Source: an uncultured Piscinibacter sp. (GTDB lineage Bacteria > Pseudomonadota > Gammaproteobacteria > Burkholderiales > Burkholderiaceae_C). From it: DNA of 64,000 nt. A program made the position numbers and the translations under genes. Each line of letters begins with the position of its first letter. Positions within the stretch are counted from its first letter, which is position 1. The notes beneath the pieces were generated by a model. The model worked only from the letters and a program-made list of their open reading frames with translations. It did not search any database and was not told the DNA's origin. The DNA lies in the NCBI RefSeq assembly GCF_937952055.1, contig NZ_CALFYO010000032.1:62001-126000 (forward strand). The letters are read 5' to 3'. Below, in pieces: positions 1 to 7,381 of the stretch.

Positions 1-145
1 CGGCACGCAGCGACTGGTGGCCACGGTGATGTCCGAGAACACACGCATGCTGCAGCTCGCGCGCGACCTCGGCTTCAGCGACGAGCCGCACCGCCACGAG
101 CCGGGCACGCGCTGGATCGAGCTTGATCTGGCTGCGGCCGCCTGA
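1..145 (+). CDS. GNAT-type acetyltransferase, C-terminal fragment
   Basis: Only the last 47 codons are present, because the gene enters from the left edge in frame 2 and stops at 143-145. The visible part contains the pattern SENTRMLQLARDLGF. This is the usual C-terminal segment of GNAT N-acetyltransferases, including the acetyltransferase half of Pat-type protein acetylases, where a beta strand is followed by ENxxMLxLARxLGF. The substrate cannot be inferred from so short a piece. The next gene begins 57 bases downstream on the same strand and appears unrelated. Confidence 0.65.
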   Translation, partial: GTQRLVATVMSENTRMLQLARDLGFSDEPHRHEPGTRWIELDLAAAA

Positions 146-202
146 GCGACGGCTGGGCACAATCGTCGACGCGCCCCGGATGGTCGCGCGAGAGGAGCGA
201 GC

Positions 203-976
203 ATGGCCGATGTTCCACAGGTGTCCTTCGCCGGCGCCACCTTCCACAGCCTGCGCGGCAAGGGTGTGATCGTCACCGGCGGCGCGGGCGGGATCGGCGC
301 CGACATCGTGCGCGCATTCGCCGAACAGGGCTGCCGCACCGGTTTCGTCGACCTCGATGCGCTGGCCGGCGCCGCGCTCGCCGCCGGCCTGCCCGGTACG
401 TGCTTCGAGGCCTGCGATGTCGCCGACGTGCCCGCGCTGCAGGCGGCGATCGCGCGGCTCGCCCAAGCGGTGGGCGGCGTCGACGTGCTGGTCAACAACG
501 TTGCCAACGACCAGCGCCACCGCCTCGAGGAGCTCACCCCCGCCTACTTCGACGAGCGCATCGCCGTCAACCTGCGGCCGCACTTCTTCGCCACCCAGGC
601 GGTGCTTGCCTCGATGCGCGGGCGCGGCGGCGGCAGCATCGTGAACATCGGCTCGGGCAGCTGGAAGAACAAGGCGCGGGAGCTGGCCGTCTACGCCACC
701 GCCAAGTCGGCGATGCTCGGCTTCACGCGCTGCCTGGCGCGAGAGCTCGGGCCCGACAGCATCCGCGTCAACTGCGTGGTGCCCGGCTGGGTGATGACCG
801 AGCGCCAGCTCGCCTTGTGGGTCGACGCCGAAGGCGAGCGCGAGATGGACCGCAACCACTGCATCCCGGGACGCATTGTCGGCCGCGACATCGCGCACAT
901 GGTGCTCTTCCTCGCGGCCGACACCGCGCGCATGGTGACGGCGCAGGAGTTCGTCGTCGACGCCGGCTGGGCCTGA
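203..976 (+). CDS. SDR-family sugar 1-dehydrogenase (xylose/arabinose type)
   Basis: This is a 257-residue short-chain dehydrogenase/reductase. The cofactor motif TGGAGGIG lies at residues 25-32, and the catalytic Tyr164 and Lys168 are in YATAK. A serine (SGSW) lies near residue 151 and NNVAND near residue 97. The NNxAND..RH..E..T, SIVNIGS and LARELGPD segments and the end (EFVVDAGWA) resemble the Caulobacter XylB D-xylose 1-dehydrogenase group as I remember it. The likely reaction is NAD(P)-dependent oxidation of an aldose to its lactone. The lactonase-like gene 7 bases downstream fits as the next step and is probably co-transcribed. GAGAGGAGCGAGC precedes the ATG. The exact sugar is inferred. 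Confidence 0.82.
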   Translation: MADVPQVSFAGATFHSLRGKGVIVTGGAGGIGADIVRAFAEQGCRTGFVDLDALAGAALAAGLPGTCFEACDVADVPALQAAIARLAQAVGGVDVLVNNVANDQRHRLEELTPAYFDERIAVNLRPHFFATQAVLASMRGRGGGSIVNIGSGSWKNKARELAVYATAKSAMLGFTRCLARELGPDSIRVNCVVPGWVMTERQLALWVDAEGEREMDRNHCIPGRIVGRDIAHMVLFLAADTARMVTAQEFVVDAGWA

Positions 977-983
977 ACGCACG

Positions 984-1859
984 ATGCCGGCCGAACTGCT
1001 CTGGGACTGCCGCTGCCGGCTCGGCGAGGGCACGGTGTGGAACGTGGCCGACGCCTCGCTGTACTTCGTCGACGTGCTCGGCTGCGAGGTGCTGGCCTTC
1101 ACGCCGGGTACCGGTCGGCAGCGCCGCTGGACCATGCCGCAGCGCATCGGCTGGCTGTTGCCGCGCCGCGGCGGAGGCTGGATCGCCGGATTCCAGTCGG
1201 GCCTCGCCGCCCTGACGCTCGAGCCCGAGGTGTCCATGCAATGGCTGCACCGCCTGCACGCCGTCGACTCCACGATGCGCCTGAACGATGCCAAGGTCGA
1301 TGCGGAAGGCCAGCTCTGGTTCGGCTCGCTGAACCACCGCCACGAGGCCTCGCCCGACGGCCGCTTCTATCGCTGGACGGCCGGCAGCGTGCCGGTGGAG
1401 GTGGACGCCGGCTACCACGTCACCAATGGCCCGACCTTCTCGCTCGACGGCCGCACGGTCTTTCACACCGACAGCGTGCGGGCGACCGTCTATGCGTACG
1501 ACTGGCGCGAGGACGGCACGCTGTCGCCGCGCCGCCCCTGGCTGACCTTCGGCCCGGGGGAAGGCTATCCCGATGGCATGACCACCGATGCCGGCGGGCA
1601 CCTGTGGATCGCGCACTGGGACGGCGCGCGCGTCACGCAGCGAGACGCCGATTCCGGGCGCGTGCTGCGAACCATCGAATTGCCGGTGCCACGCGTCACC
1701 GACGTTGTCTTCGGCGGCGCCGACGGCAGCGACCTGTTCATCAGCAGCGCACGCGCCGGGCTGGACGCGGCCGCGCTGCAGTGTGCACCGCTGTCCGGCA
1801 GCCTCTTCGTCGTGCGTGGCGCAGGCCGCGGCCTGCCGGCGCGCGCGTTCGCCGGCTAG
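984..1859 (+). CDS. SMP-30/gluconolactonase-family sugar lactonase
   Basis: This 291-residue protein is a six-bladed SMP-30/gluconolactonase/LRE-family propeller. Expected metal ligands are visible: Glu15 in LGEGTVWN, the Asn of MRLNDAKVD near residue 100, and the Asp of YPDGMTTDAGG near residue 198. The family hydrolyses aldonolactones using a divalent metal. It starts 7 bases after the sugar dehydrogenase, so the two would carry out lactone formation and then ring opening of an oxidative pentose pathway. The dehydratase and later steps are not in this window. It converges on the DAHP synthase gene, with only 9 bases between the two stops. Confidence 0.85.
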   Translation: MPAELLWDCRCRLGEGTVWNVADASLYFVDVLGCEVLAFTPGTGRQRRWTMPQRIGWLLPRRGGGWIAGFQSGLAALTLEPEVSMQWLHRLHAVDSTMRLNDAKVDAEGQLWFGSLNHRHEASPDGRFYRWTAGSVPVEVDAGYHVTNGPTFSLDGRTVFHTDSVRATVYAYDWREDGTLSPRRPWLTFGPGEGYPDGMTTDAGGHLWIAHWDGARVTQRDADSGRVLRTIELPVPRVTDVVFGGADGSDLFISSARAGLDAAALQCAPLSGSLFVVRGAGRGLPARAFAG

Positions 1860-1868
1860 GCGCGGGCC

Positions 1869-2981
1869 TCAGCCGCGCCGCTGCTTGACCGCACCGGCGA
1901 GGATCTCCAGCACTTCCAGCGAATCGTCCCAGCCGATGCAGGCGTCGGTGATGCTCTTGCCGTACTCGAGCTTGGCCGGATCGTCCTTGCCCGGGCTGAA
2001 CTTCTGTGCACCGGCGTGCAAGTGGCTCTCCACCATCACGCCGAAGATGCAGCGGCCGCCGGCCTTCATCTGCTGCGCGATGTCGCGCGCCACGTCGACC
2101 TGCTTGTCGTGCTGCTTGCTGCTGTTGGCGTGGCTGCAGTCGACCATCAGCGTGCAGTCGAGCTTGGCCGCCTCGATCTCCTTGCAGGCCGCGGCCACGC
2201 TCGCCGCGTCGTAGTTCGGCGCCTTGCCGCCGCGCAGGATGACGTGGCAGTCCTTGTTGCCCTTGGTCTCGACGATCGCCACCTGGCCATTCTTGTGCAC
2301 CGACAGGAAGTGGTGCGGCCGCGCCGCCGCCTGGATGGCGTCGATGGCGATCTTGATGTTGCCGTCGGTGCCGTTCTTGAAGCCGATCGGCGCCGACAGA
2401 CCCGAGGCCAGCTCGCGGTGCACCTGGCTCTCGGTGGTGCGCGCGCCGATCGCTCCCCAGGCGATCAGGTCGCCGATGTACTGCGGGCTGATGGTGTCGA
2501 GGAATTCGCTGCCGGCCGGCACCCCCAGGCGGTTGATCTCGACGAGCAGTTGCCGGGCGATGCGCAGGCCCTCGTCGATGCGGTAGCTCTCGTCCAGGTA
2601 GGGGTCGTTGATGAGTCCCTTCCAGCCGACCGTGGTACGCGGCTTCTCGAAGTAGACGCGCATGACGATCTCCAGCCGGTCGGCGTACTTGTCGCGCTGC
2701 ACCTTCAGCCTGCGGGCGTATTCCAGGGCCGCGGCCGGGTCGTGGATCGAGCAGGGGCCGATGACGACGAGCAGCCGGTCGTCCTTGCCCTGCATGATGT
2801 GGCGGATCGCCGAGCGGGTGTGGCCGATCAGCTTCTCCACCGGCGTGCCGGCGATGGGGAAGAAGCGGATCAGATGTTCGGGCGGCGGCAAGGGTGTCAC
2901 GTCCTTGATGCGTTGGTCGTCGGTCTGGCTGGTGCGCTCCGTGTGGGCGTACCAACCCTCGGCGGCGGACTTGGCGGGCAT
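1869..2981 (-). CDS. aroG: 3-deoxy-7-phosphoheptulonate (DAHP) synthase, class I
   Basis: The protein has 370 residues and condenses phosphoenolpyruvate and erythrose-4-phosphate, the first step of the shikimate pathway. Class I-alpha (AroF/AroG/AroH) features are present: the GPCSIHDP motif, PRTTVGWKGLINDP, GAIGARTTESQ and DCSHANSSKQ. The open frame continues upstream, but MPAKSAAEG at 2981 is preceded by a GAGGAGC ribosome-binding site. The upstream extension would also run through a terminator stem. A leader peptide rich in Phe/Tyr/Trp codons lies upstream, so expression is probably attenuated by aromatic amino acids. The sequence alone does not show which amino acid inhibits the enzyme. 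The symbol aroG is used for the family, not for proven Phe sensitivity. Confidence 0.93.
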   Translation of the reverse strand: MPAKSAAEGWYAHTERTSQTDDQRIKDVTPLPPPEHLIRFFPIAGTPVEKLIGHTRSAIRHIMQGKDDRLLVVIGPCSIHDPAAALEYARRLKVQRDKYADRLEIVMRVYFEKPRTTVGWKGLINDPYLDESYRIDEGLRIARQLLVEINRLGVPAGSEFLDTISPQYIGDLIAWGAIGARTTESQVHRELASGLSAPIGFKNGTDGNIKIAIDAIQAAARPHHFLSVHKNGQVAIVETKGNKDCHVILRGGKAPNYDAASVAAACKEIEAAKLDCTLMVDCSHANSSKQHDKQVDVARDIAQQMKAGGRCIFGVMVESHLHAGAQKFSPGKDDPAKLEYGKSITDACIGWDDSLEVLEILAGAVKQRRG

Positions 2982-3025
2982 GGCGGGCGGCTCCTCGTGG
3001 TGTGTCGTGTGGGGAGCGCAGGCCG

Positions 3026-3058
3026 AAAAAAAACCGCCGGGCGGGGGCCCGGCGGTTT
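3026..3058 (-). terminator. attenuator-type intrinsic terminator ahead of DAHP synthase
   Basis: Read on the minus strand, a 12-bp perfect stem (AAACCGCCGGGC pairing with GCCCGGCGGTTT, plus-strand 3047-3058 and 3031-3042) with a four-C loop runs into eight Ts at 3033-3026. This is a strong intrinsic terminator between the leader peptide stop (3082) and the DAHP synthase start (2981), so it would stop transcription before the gene. The 11-base string of the 3' arm (plus-strand 3034-3044) is repeated exactly at 3102-3112, inside the leader reading frame. The upstream copy can therefore pair with the 5' arm and act as an antiterminator. Confidence 0.85.
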
Positions 3059-3081
3059 CGGATTCGGTGCGCTGTCTTCGC

Positions 3082-3156
3082 TTACGCGCTTGCCTCTCCA
3101 TCCGCCGGGCGGTGCGAGAACCAGAAGTACGCAAAAAAGAAGCTGCGCGAAGACAT
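3082..3156 (-). CDS. aromatic-rich leader peptide of the DAHP synthase gene
   Basis: This is a 24-codon frame starting MSSRS. Residues 6-13 are FFFAYFWF: five Phe, one Tyr and one Trp in eight codons. The rest is SHRPADGEASA and a TAA stop. The run of aromatic codons, the short length, and the terminator 24-56 bases past the stop, in front of an aromatic biosynthesis gene, match the design of PheL/TrpL leader peptides. Starvation would stall the ribosome at residues 6-13 and leave the antiterminator segment (codons 15-19) free. Only a weak AGAG ribosome-binding site is visible, and a candidate promoter would place the RNA 5' end almost at the ATG. The product itself probably has no function beyond translation. 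Confidence 0.8.
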   Translation of the reverse strand: MSSRSFFFAYFWFSHRPADGEASA

Positions 3157-3163
3157 GGCCGCG

Positions 3164-3194
3164 ACTCTAACACGGCCATGATGCAGCGCGTCAA
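3164..3194 (-). promoter_or_regulatory. candidate sigma-70 promoter for the leader peptide/aroG
   Basis: On the minus strand, TTGACG (3194-3189, five of six consensus bases) is followed 19 bases later by TAGAGT (3169-3164), or 18 bases later by TTAGAG. It sits in the 56-base gap between the tldD stop and the leader peptide start. A start site about seven bases past the -10 would fall at the ATG, giving a leaderless or nearly leaderless leader peptide. The long spacer and imperfect -10 keep this tentative. Confidence 0.35.
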
Positions 3195-3212
3195 GCCGCT
3201 GTGGCGCGCCGG

Positions 3213-4688
3213 TCACGCCGTGCCCCCGACCGTCAGGCGGTCGATCCTCAGCGTCGGCTGGCCCACGCCCACCGGCACGCTCTGGCCGTCCTTGCCGCAC
3301 ACGCCCACGCCGGTGTCGAGCTTCATGTCGTTGCCGATCGCGCTCACGCGCGTCAGCGCATCGGGACCGTTGCCGATGATGGTGGCGCCCTTCACCGGGT
3401 ACTGGATCTTGCCGTTCTCCACCCAGAAAGCCTCGCTGGCCGAGAAGACGAACTTGCCGCTGGTGATGTCCACCTGGCCGCCCCCGAAGTTGCTCGCATA
3501 CAGCCCGCGCTTGAGGCCGGCGATGATCTCCTCGGGCGGCCTGTCGCCGCCGAGCATGTAGGTGTTGGTCATGCGCGGCATCGGCACCGCCGCGTAGCTC
3601 TCGCGCCGGCCGTTGCCGGTGGGCTTGACCTTCATCAGCCGCGCGTTGAGCGAGTCCTGGATGTAGCCCTTGAGGATGCCGTCCTCGATCAGCACGTTGC
3701 GCTGCGAGGCATGGCCCTCGTCGTCGATGTTCAGCGAACCGCGGCGGTCGGGCAGCGTGCCGTCGTCGAGCACGGTCACGCCTCGGGCCGCCACGCGCTG
3801 GCCGATACGGCCGGAGAAGGCACTCGAGCCCTTGCGGTTGAAGTCGCCCTCCAGGCCGTGGCCCACCGCCTCGTGCAGCAGCACGCCGGGCCAGCCGGGG
3901 CCGAGCACCACGCTCATCTCGCCGGCCTTGGCCGGGCGCGACTCGAGGTTGGTCAGCGCGGCCTGCACCGCCTTGTCCACGTAACTCTCAATCATCGCAT
4001 CGTGGAAGTAGCCGAAGCCGAAGCGGCCGCCACCGCCACCGCTGCCGACCTCGCGGCGCACCTGGCCGTCGACAGTCTGCTCGGCGATCACCGTCACCGA
4101 CAGCCGCACCAGCGGCCGCACATCGGCGGCCAGCGTGCCGTCGGCGCGTGCCACCAGCACCACGTCGTACTCGCCGGCCAGCCCGGCCATCACCTGCACG
4201 ATGCGCGGATCCTTGGCGCGCGCCAGTCTCTCCACCTTCTCCAGCAATTCGACCTTCTGCGTGCTGTCCAGCGTGGCGATCGGGTCCATCGGCGCGTAGA
4301 GGATGCGGCTGGCCGCGACCCTCTGCGGCACGTCGACCTTCACGCGCCGGCTCTGACCGGCCGCGGCGATCGTGCGCACCGTGGCCGCGGCGTCCAGCAG
4401 CGCGGCCTCGGAGATGTCGTCGGAATAGGCGAACGCGGTCTTCTCGCCGGCCACCGCGCGCACGCCCACGCCCTGGTCGATGCCGAAGCTGCCGCTCTTG
4501 ACGATGCCCTCCTCCAGGCTCCAGCCCTCGCTGCGCGTGTACTGGAAGTAGAGGTCGGCATCGTCGATGCGGTGCGTGGCGATGGTGGCGATGGCCTTGG
4601 CGAGCGTCGCCTCGGTCAGGCCGAAGGGCTCGAGCAGCAGCGAGCGTGCGATGGCCAGGCGTTCGATCGTGGGTTCGCGGGAGATCAT
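3213..4688 (-). CDS. tldD: metalloprotease TldD
   Basis: The protein has 491 residues, close to the 481-residue E. coli TldD. TldD forms a cytosolic zinc metalloprotease with PmbA/TldE that trims peptides such as the microcin B17 precursor and the CcdA antitoxin. The zinc motif HEAVGHGLEGD is near residue 271, and the C-terminal half contains the family string GxNGRRESYAAVPMPRMTNT. The start MISREPT was chosen because of the good N-terminal match and a short gap to rsmI. PmbA is not in this window. The stop lies 56 bases ahead of the leader peptide, so the aroG unit probably has its own promoter. Confidence 0.94.
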   Translation of the reverse strand: MISREPTIERLAIARSLLLEPFGLTEATLAKAIATIATHRIDDADLYFQYTRSEGWSLEEGIVKSGSFGIDQGVGVRAVAGEKTAFAYSDDISEAALLDAAATVRTIAAAGQSRRVKVDVPQRVAASRILYAPMDPIATLDSTQKVELLEKVERLARAKDPRIVQVMAGLAGEYDVVLVARADGTLAADVRPLVRLSVTVIAEQTVDGQVRREVGSGGGGGRFGFGYFHDAMIESYVDKAVQAALTNLESRPAKAGEMSVVLGPGWPGVLLHEAVGHGLEGDFNRKGSSAFSGRIGQRVAARGVTVLDDGTLPDRRGSLNIDDEGHASQRNVLIEDGILKGYIQDSLNARLMKVKPTGNGRRESYAAVPMPRMTNTYMLGGDRPPEEIIAGLKRGLYASNFGGGQVDITSGKFVFSASEAFWVENGKIQYPVKGATIIGNGPDALTRVSAIGNDMKLDTGVGVCGKDGQSVPVGVGQPTLRIDRLTVGGTA

Positions 4689-4777
4689 GGCGGCGTCCTC
4701 GGCAGGTGCGGCCCATTCTAGGATCGGTGTGGCCTCGCCCTGCCCGACGAGGGGTTACGCACCGGGCGGGCCGCTGT

Positions 4778-5698
4778 TCAGCCGCCTTCGCTGTCGCGTT
4801 TGCGCGCGAGGGCTCGCTCGTAGAGCCCGTTGCGCGGCGCCCCGGTGAGCTCCACCGCCAGCGCCACCGCCTGCTTGAGCGGCAAGGCGGCAAGCAGCGT
4901 GTCGAGCACGCGGTCGTGCGCCGCGGCGGCGTCATCGTCCTGGCGGCGCGGCGCGGCGTGCAGCACCAGCACGAACTCGCCGCGCAGCCGGTTCGCATCC
5001 TCGGCCAGCCAGGCCGGCAACGCACCGGCAGCCAGCGTGTGCACCGATTCGAACTGCTTGGTGAGCTCGCGACACACCGTCACCCGGCGCGCCCCGCAGG
5101 CCGCGGCCAGATCGCGTGCCAGAGACTGCATGCGGTGCGGCGCCTCGAACAGGATGGCAGTCTGCGCATCCGCAGCAATGCGTTGCAGCGCCTGCGCGCG
5201 CTCACCACCCTTCGCGCTTAGGAAGCCGCGAAACACGAAGCCGCTGCCGCCGACGTCTCCAGCCACGCTCAGCGCCGCGGCGGCGGCACTCGCGCCGGGC
5301 ACGGGAATGCAGCGATGTCCCGCCGCGCCGACCGCCGCCACCAGCATGGCACCCGGGTCGCTGACGGCCGGCGTGCCCGCGTCGCTGACGAAGGCCACGC
5401 GCTCGCCGCGTGCCAGGCGCTCGATCACCGCGGCGGCGGCCTCGCGCTCGTTGTGCTCGTGCACCGCGAGCAGCGCCTTGCCTTCGATGCCCAGCGCGCG
5501 CAGCAGCGGTGCGCTGTGCCGCGTGTCCTCGCAGGCGATCGCGTCGACCAGGCCGAGCACGTGGATCGCGCGCAGGCTCAGGTCGGCGAGGTTGCCGATG
5601 GGCGTGGCCACGACGTACAGTGCGCCGGTCGGAAAGTTCTGGCCTCCGGCCGCCGCGGCGGCGGCTTGCCGCAACAGCGGGGCGTCGATGGTGTTCAA
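4778..5698 (-). CDS. rsmI: 16S rRNA (cytidine1402-2'-O)-methyltransferase RsmI
   Basis: This is a tetrapyrrole-methylase-fold enzyme of about 306 residues that 2'-O-methylates C1402 of 16S rRNA using SAM. Visible motifs are GALYVVATPIGNLADLSLRA, ACEDTRH, VAFVSDAGTPAVSDPG and ILFEAPHR, all typical of RsmI. No ATG lies near the conserved N terminus. The nearest sensible start is a TTG at 5698 (MNTIDAPLL). An ATG at 5791 would place 31 extra residues inside yraN on the other strand. With the TTG start, the first codons of rsmI and yraN still overlap head to head by about 11 bases. The E. coli order rsmI-lpoA-yraN-diaA-dolP supports the assignment. Confidence 0.93.
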   Translation of the reverse strand: MNTIDAPLLRQAAAAAAGGQNFPTGALYVVATPIGNLADLSLRAIHVLGLVDAIACEDTRHSAPLLRALGIEGKALLAVHEHNEREAAAAVIERLARGERVAFVSDAGTPAVSDPGAMLVAAVGAAGHRCIPVPGASAAAAALSVAGDVGGSGFVFRGFLSAKGGERAQALQRIAADAQTAILFEAPHRMQSLARDLAAACGARRVTVCRELTKQFESVHTLAAGALPAWLAEDANRLRGEFVLVLHAAPRRQDDDAAAAHDRVLDTLLAALPLKQAVALAVELTGAPRNGLYERALARKRDSEGG

Positions 5699-6071
5699 GG
5701 GACGGCGGACGACGAAGGCAATCGGTGACGCGGGCGAGGACCTCGCGCTCGCGCACCTGCGACGCGCCGGCCTGGAACTGGTGGAGCGCAATTATCGGGT
5801 GGCGCGCGGGCCGCACGCACGCGGCGGCGAGGTCGACCTGATCCTGCGCGAGCGCGACGGCACGCTGGTGTTCGCCGAGGTGCGCGCCCGGCGCAGCGCC
5901 GCGCACGGCGGCGCGGCAGCGACTGTCGGCACGGCCAAACAGCGCCGCATCGTGCTGGCCGCACGTCACTACCTGATGCGCTGGGCCAGCCCGCCCCCCT
6001 GCCGCTTCGACGTGGTGGCGATTGATGGTGGCCAGGTGCAGTGGCTGCGCGGCGCCTTCGACGCTCTGTGA
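5688..6071 (+). CDS. yraN: YraN family (UPF0102) endonuclease-like protein
   Basis: The protein has 127 residues and the Holliday-resolvase-like fold of the YraN/UPF0102 family. The core is GDAGEDLALAHLRRAGLELV, followed by RGGEVDLILRERDG and LVFAEVRARR, which carry the E..D..E/R residues of the nuclease-like site. The function is not established. The ATG at 5688 is followed directly by a GTG at 5691, and either could be used. The gene is divergent from rsmI, with overlapping 5' ends, and is followed by diaA and dolP as in E. coli. Confidence 0.88.
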   Translation: MVFKGRRTTKAIGDAGEDLALAHLRRAGLELVERNYRVARGPHARGGEVDLILRERDGTLVFAEVRARRSAAHGGAAATVGTAKQRRIVLAARHYLMRWASPPPCRFDVVAIDGGQVQWLRGAFDAL

Positions 6072-6131
6072 CAGCAGGTCACGTGCTGCGCGGAACCTTG
6101 TCAATAGGGGTGTGTCTTATCATCCGCCACC

Positions 6132-6728
6132 ATGCTCGAACAACGCATCCAGCAGCAGTTCTTTGACAGCGCGGACCTGAAGTACGCGGCCGCGGAGATC
6201 CTCTCGAAACCCATAGCCGACGCGGTGGGGGCCGTGGTGGGCTGCATCACGGCCGGTGGCAAGGTGCTGGCCTGCGGCAATGGTGGTTCGGCGAGCGACG
6301 CGCAGCATTTCGCCGCCGAGTTCGTCGGGCGCTTCGAGCGCGAGCGCCCTGGCCTCGCGGCCATTGCGCTGACCACCGACACGTCGATCCTCACGGCGAT
6401 CGGCAACGACTATGACTTCAATTCGGTCTTCTCCAAGCAGGTGCAGGCGCTCGGCGCGCCGGGCGACGTGCTGCTGGCCATCAGCACCAGCGGCAACTCG
6501 GCCAACGTGCTGGCGGCGGTCGAGGCGGCCAGGGCGAAGGACATGACGGTCATCGCGCTGACCGGTCGCGGCGGCGGCAAGCTGCGCGAGCGCCTCGGTG
6601 AGACCGATGTGCACATCTGCGTGCCGCACGAACGCACCGCCCGCATCCAGGAAGTGCACATCCTCGTGCTGCACTGCCTGTGCGACGCGGTCGACCTGCA
6701 GTTGCTCGGAGAACAGGAGAACACATGA
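6132..6728 (+). CDS. diaA: DnaA initiator-associating protein DiaA (SIS domain)
   Basis: This is a 198-residue SIS-domain protein of the GmhA/DiaA family. Motifs are ACGNGGSASDAQHFAAEF, FERERPGLAAIAL, ISTSGNSANVLAAVEAA and TARIQEVHILVLHCLCD. The close relative GmhA isomerises sedoheptulose-7-phosphate, while DiaA binds DnaA and promotes initiation at oriC. Position between yraN and the BON lipoprotein, as in E. coli yraN-diaA-dolP, and the ARIQE(V/M)H..H/NCLCD ending favour DiaA. Automatic pipelines may call it phosphoheptose isomerase. Its stop overlaps the next start (ATGA), so the two are translationally coupled. Confidence 0.85.
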   Translation: MLEQRIQQQFFDSADLKYAAAEILSKPIADAVGAVVGCITAGGKVLACGNGGSASDAQHFAAEFVGRFERERPGLAAIALTTDTSILTAIGNDYDFNSVFSKQVQALGAPGDVLLAISTSGNSANVLAAVEAARAKDMTVIALTGRGGGKLRERLGETDVHICVPHERTARIQEVHILVLHCLCDAVDLQLLGEQENT

Positions 6729-7360
6729 CACGACGCACCACGCTCTCTCGCACCGCCGTGCTGCTTGGCACGCTCGCGGCCGCCGCGCTGACTTCGGCCT
6801 GTGCGCCGTTGCTCGTGGGCGGCGCCGTGGTCGGCACCTCGATGCTGGTCACCGACCGCCGCACCTCCGGCACCCAGCTCGAGGACCAGGCCATCGAGCT
6901 GAAGGCCCGCACGCGCATCCGCGAGGCGGTGGGCGAGCGCGGCCATGTCAACGTCACCAGTTACAACCGCACGGTGCTGCTCACCGGCGAGGCGGCGGCC
7001 GACACCGACAAGGTCGCGATCGAGCAGGCCGTTGCGAAGGTCGAGGGCGTGCGCAGCGTGGTCAACGAGGTGGCGGTGATGGGCTCGTCGTCGCTGGCCA
7101 GCCGCTCGCAGGACGCCATCCTGACCAGCAAGGTCAAGGCGAGCTACATCGACGCGAAGGACGTGTTCACCAACGCGATCAAGGTGACCACCGAGCGCGG
7201 CATCGTCTATCTGATGGGCCGCGTCACTGAGCGGGAGGCGAACCGCGCCTCCGACATCGCGCGCGGCGTCAGCGGCGTGCAGAAGGTGGTGCGCGTGTTC
7301 GAGGTGATCACCGAGGCCGAACTCGCCGAGCTTCAGCCGAAGCAGGCCCAGAAGCAGTGA
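6725..7360 (+). CDS. dolP: BON-domain outer-membrane lipoprotein DolP
   Basis: The protein has 211 residues. A signal peptide ends in the lipobox LTSAC, with the acylated Cys near residue 27. Two BON domains follow, around residues 55-120 (RTRIREAV..VNVTSYNRTVLLTG) and 130-200 (VKASYIDAKD..IKVTTERGIVYLMG). E. coli DolP (YraP) is an outer-membrane lipoprotein that binds anionic phospholipid at division sites and supports envelope integrity. The start at 6725 overlaps the diaA stop by four bases. The C terminus is Gln/Lys-rich. Confidence 0.9.
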   Translation: MTRRTTLSRTAVLLGTLAAAALTSACAPLLVGGAVVGTSMLVTDRRTSGTQLEDQAIELKARTRIREAVGERGHVNVTSYNRTVLLTGEAAADTDKVAIEQAVAKVEGVRSVVNEVAVMGSSSLASRSQDAILTSKVKASYIDAKDVFTNAIKVTTERGIVYLMGRVTEREANRASDIARGVSGVQKVVRVFEVITEAELAELQPKQAQKQ

Positions 7361-7376
7361 CCCGCCTCCGGGCGGG
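7361..7376. terminator. short GC hairpin between converging genes
   Basis: CCCGCC-TCCG-GGCGGG forms a 6-bp hairpin immediately after the dolP stop and five bases before the stop of the converging dehydrogenase gene. It could act in both directions, but no T-run follows on either strand, so an intrinsic terminator is not proven. Confidence 0.3.
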
Positions 7377-7381
7377 CAAGC

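Noticed and set aside
1859..1879. GGCGCGG...CCGCGCC hairpin at the converging ends of the lactonase and DAHP synthase genes
   Set aside because: The arms include the stop codon region and there is no T-run on either strand, so I do not call it a terminator.
6132..6728. Phosphoheptose isomerase (GmhA) for the SIS-domain gene
   Set aside because: Gene order (yraN, this gene, dolP) and the C-terminal sequence fit DiaA better. A GmhA role is not excluded without a search.
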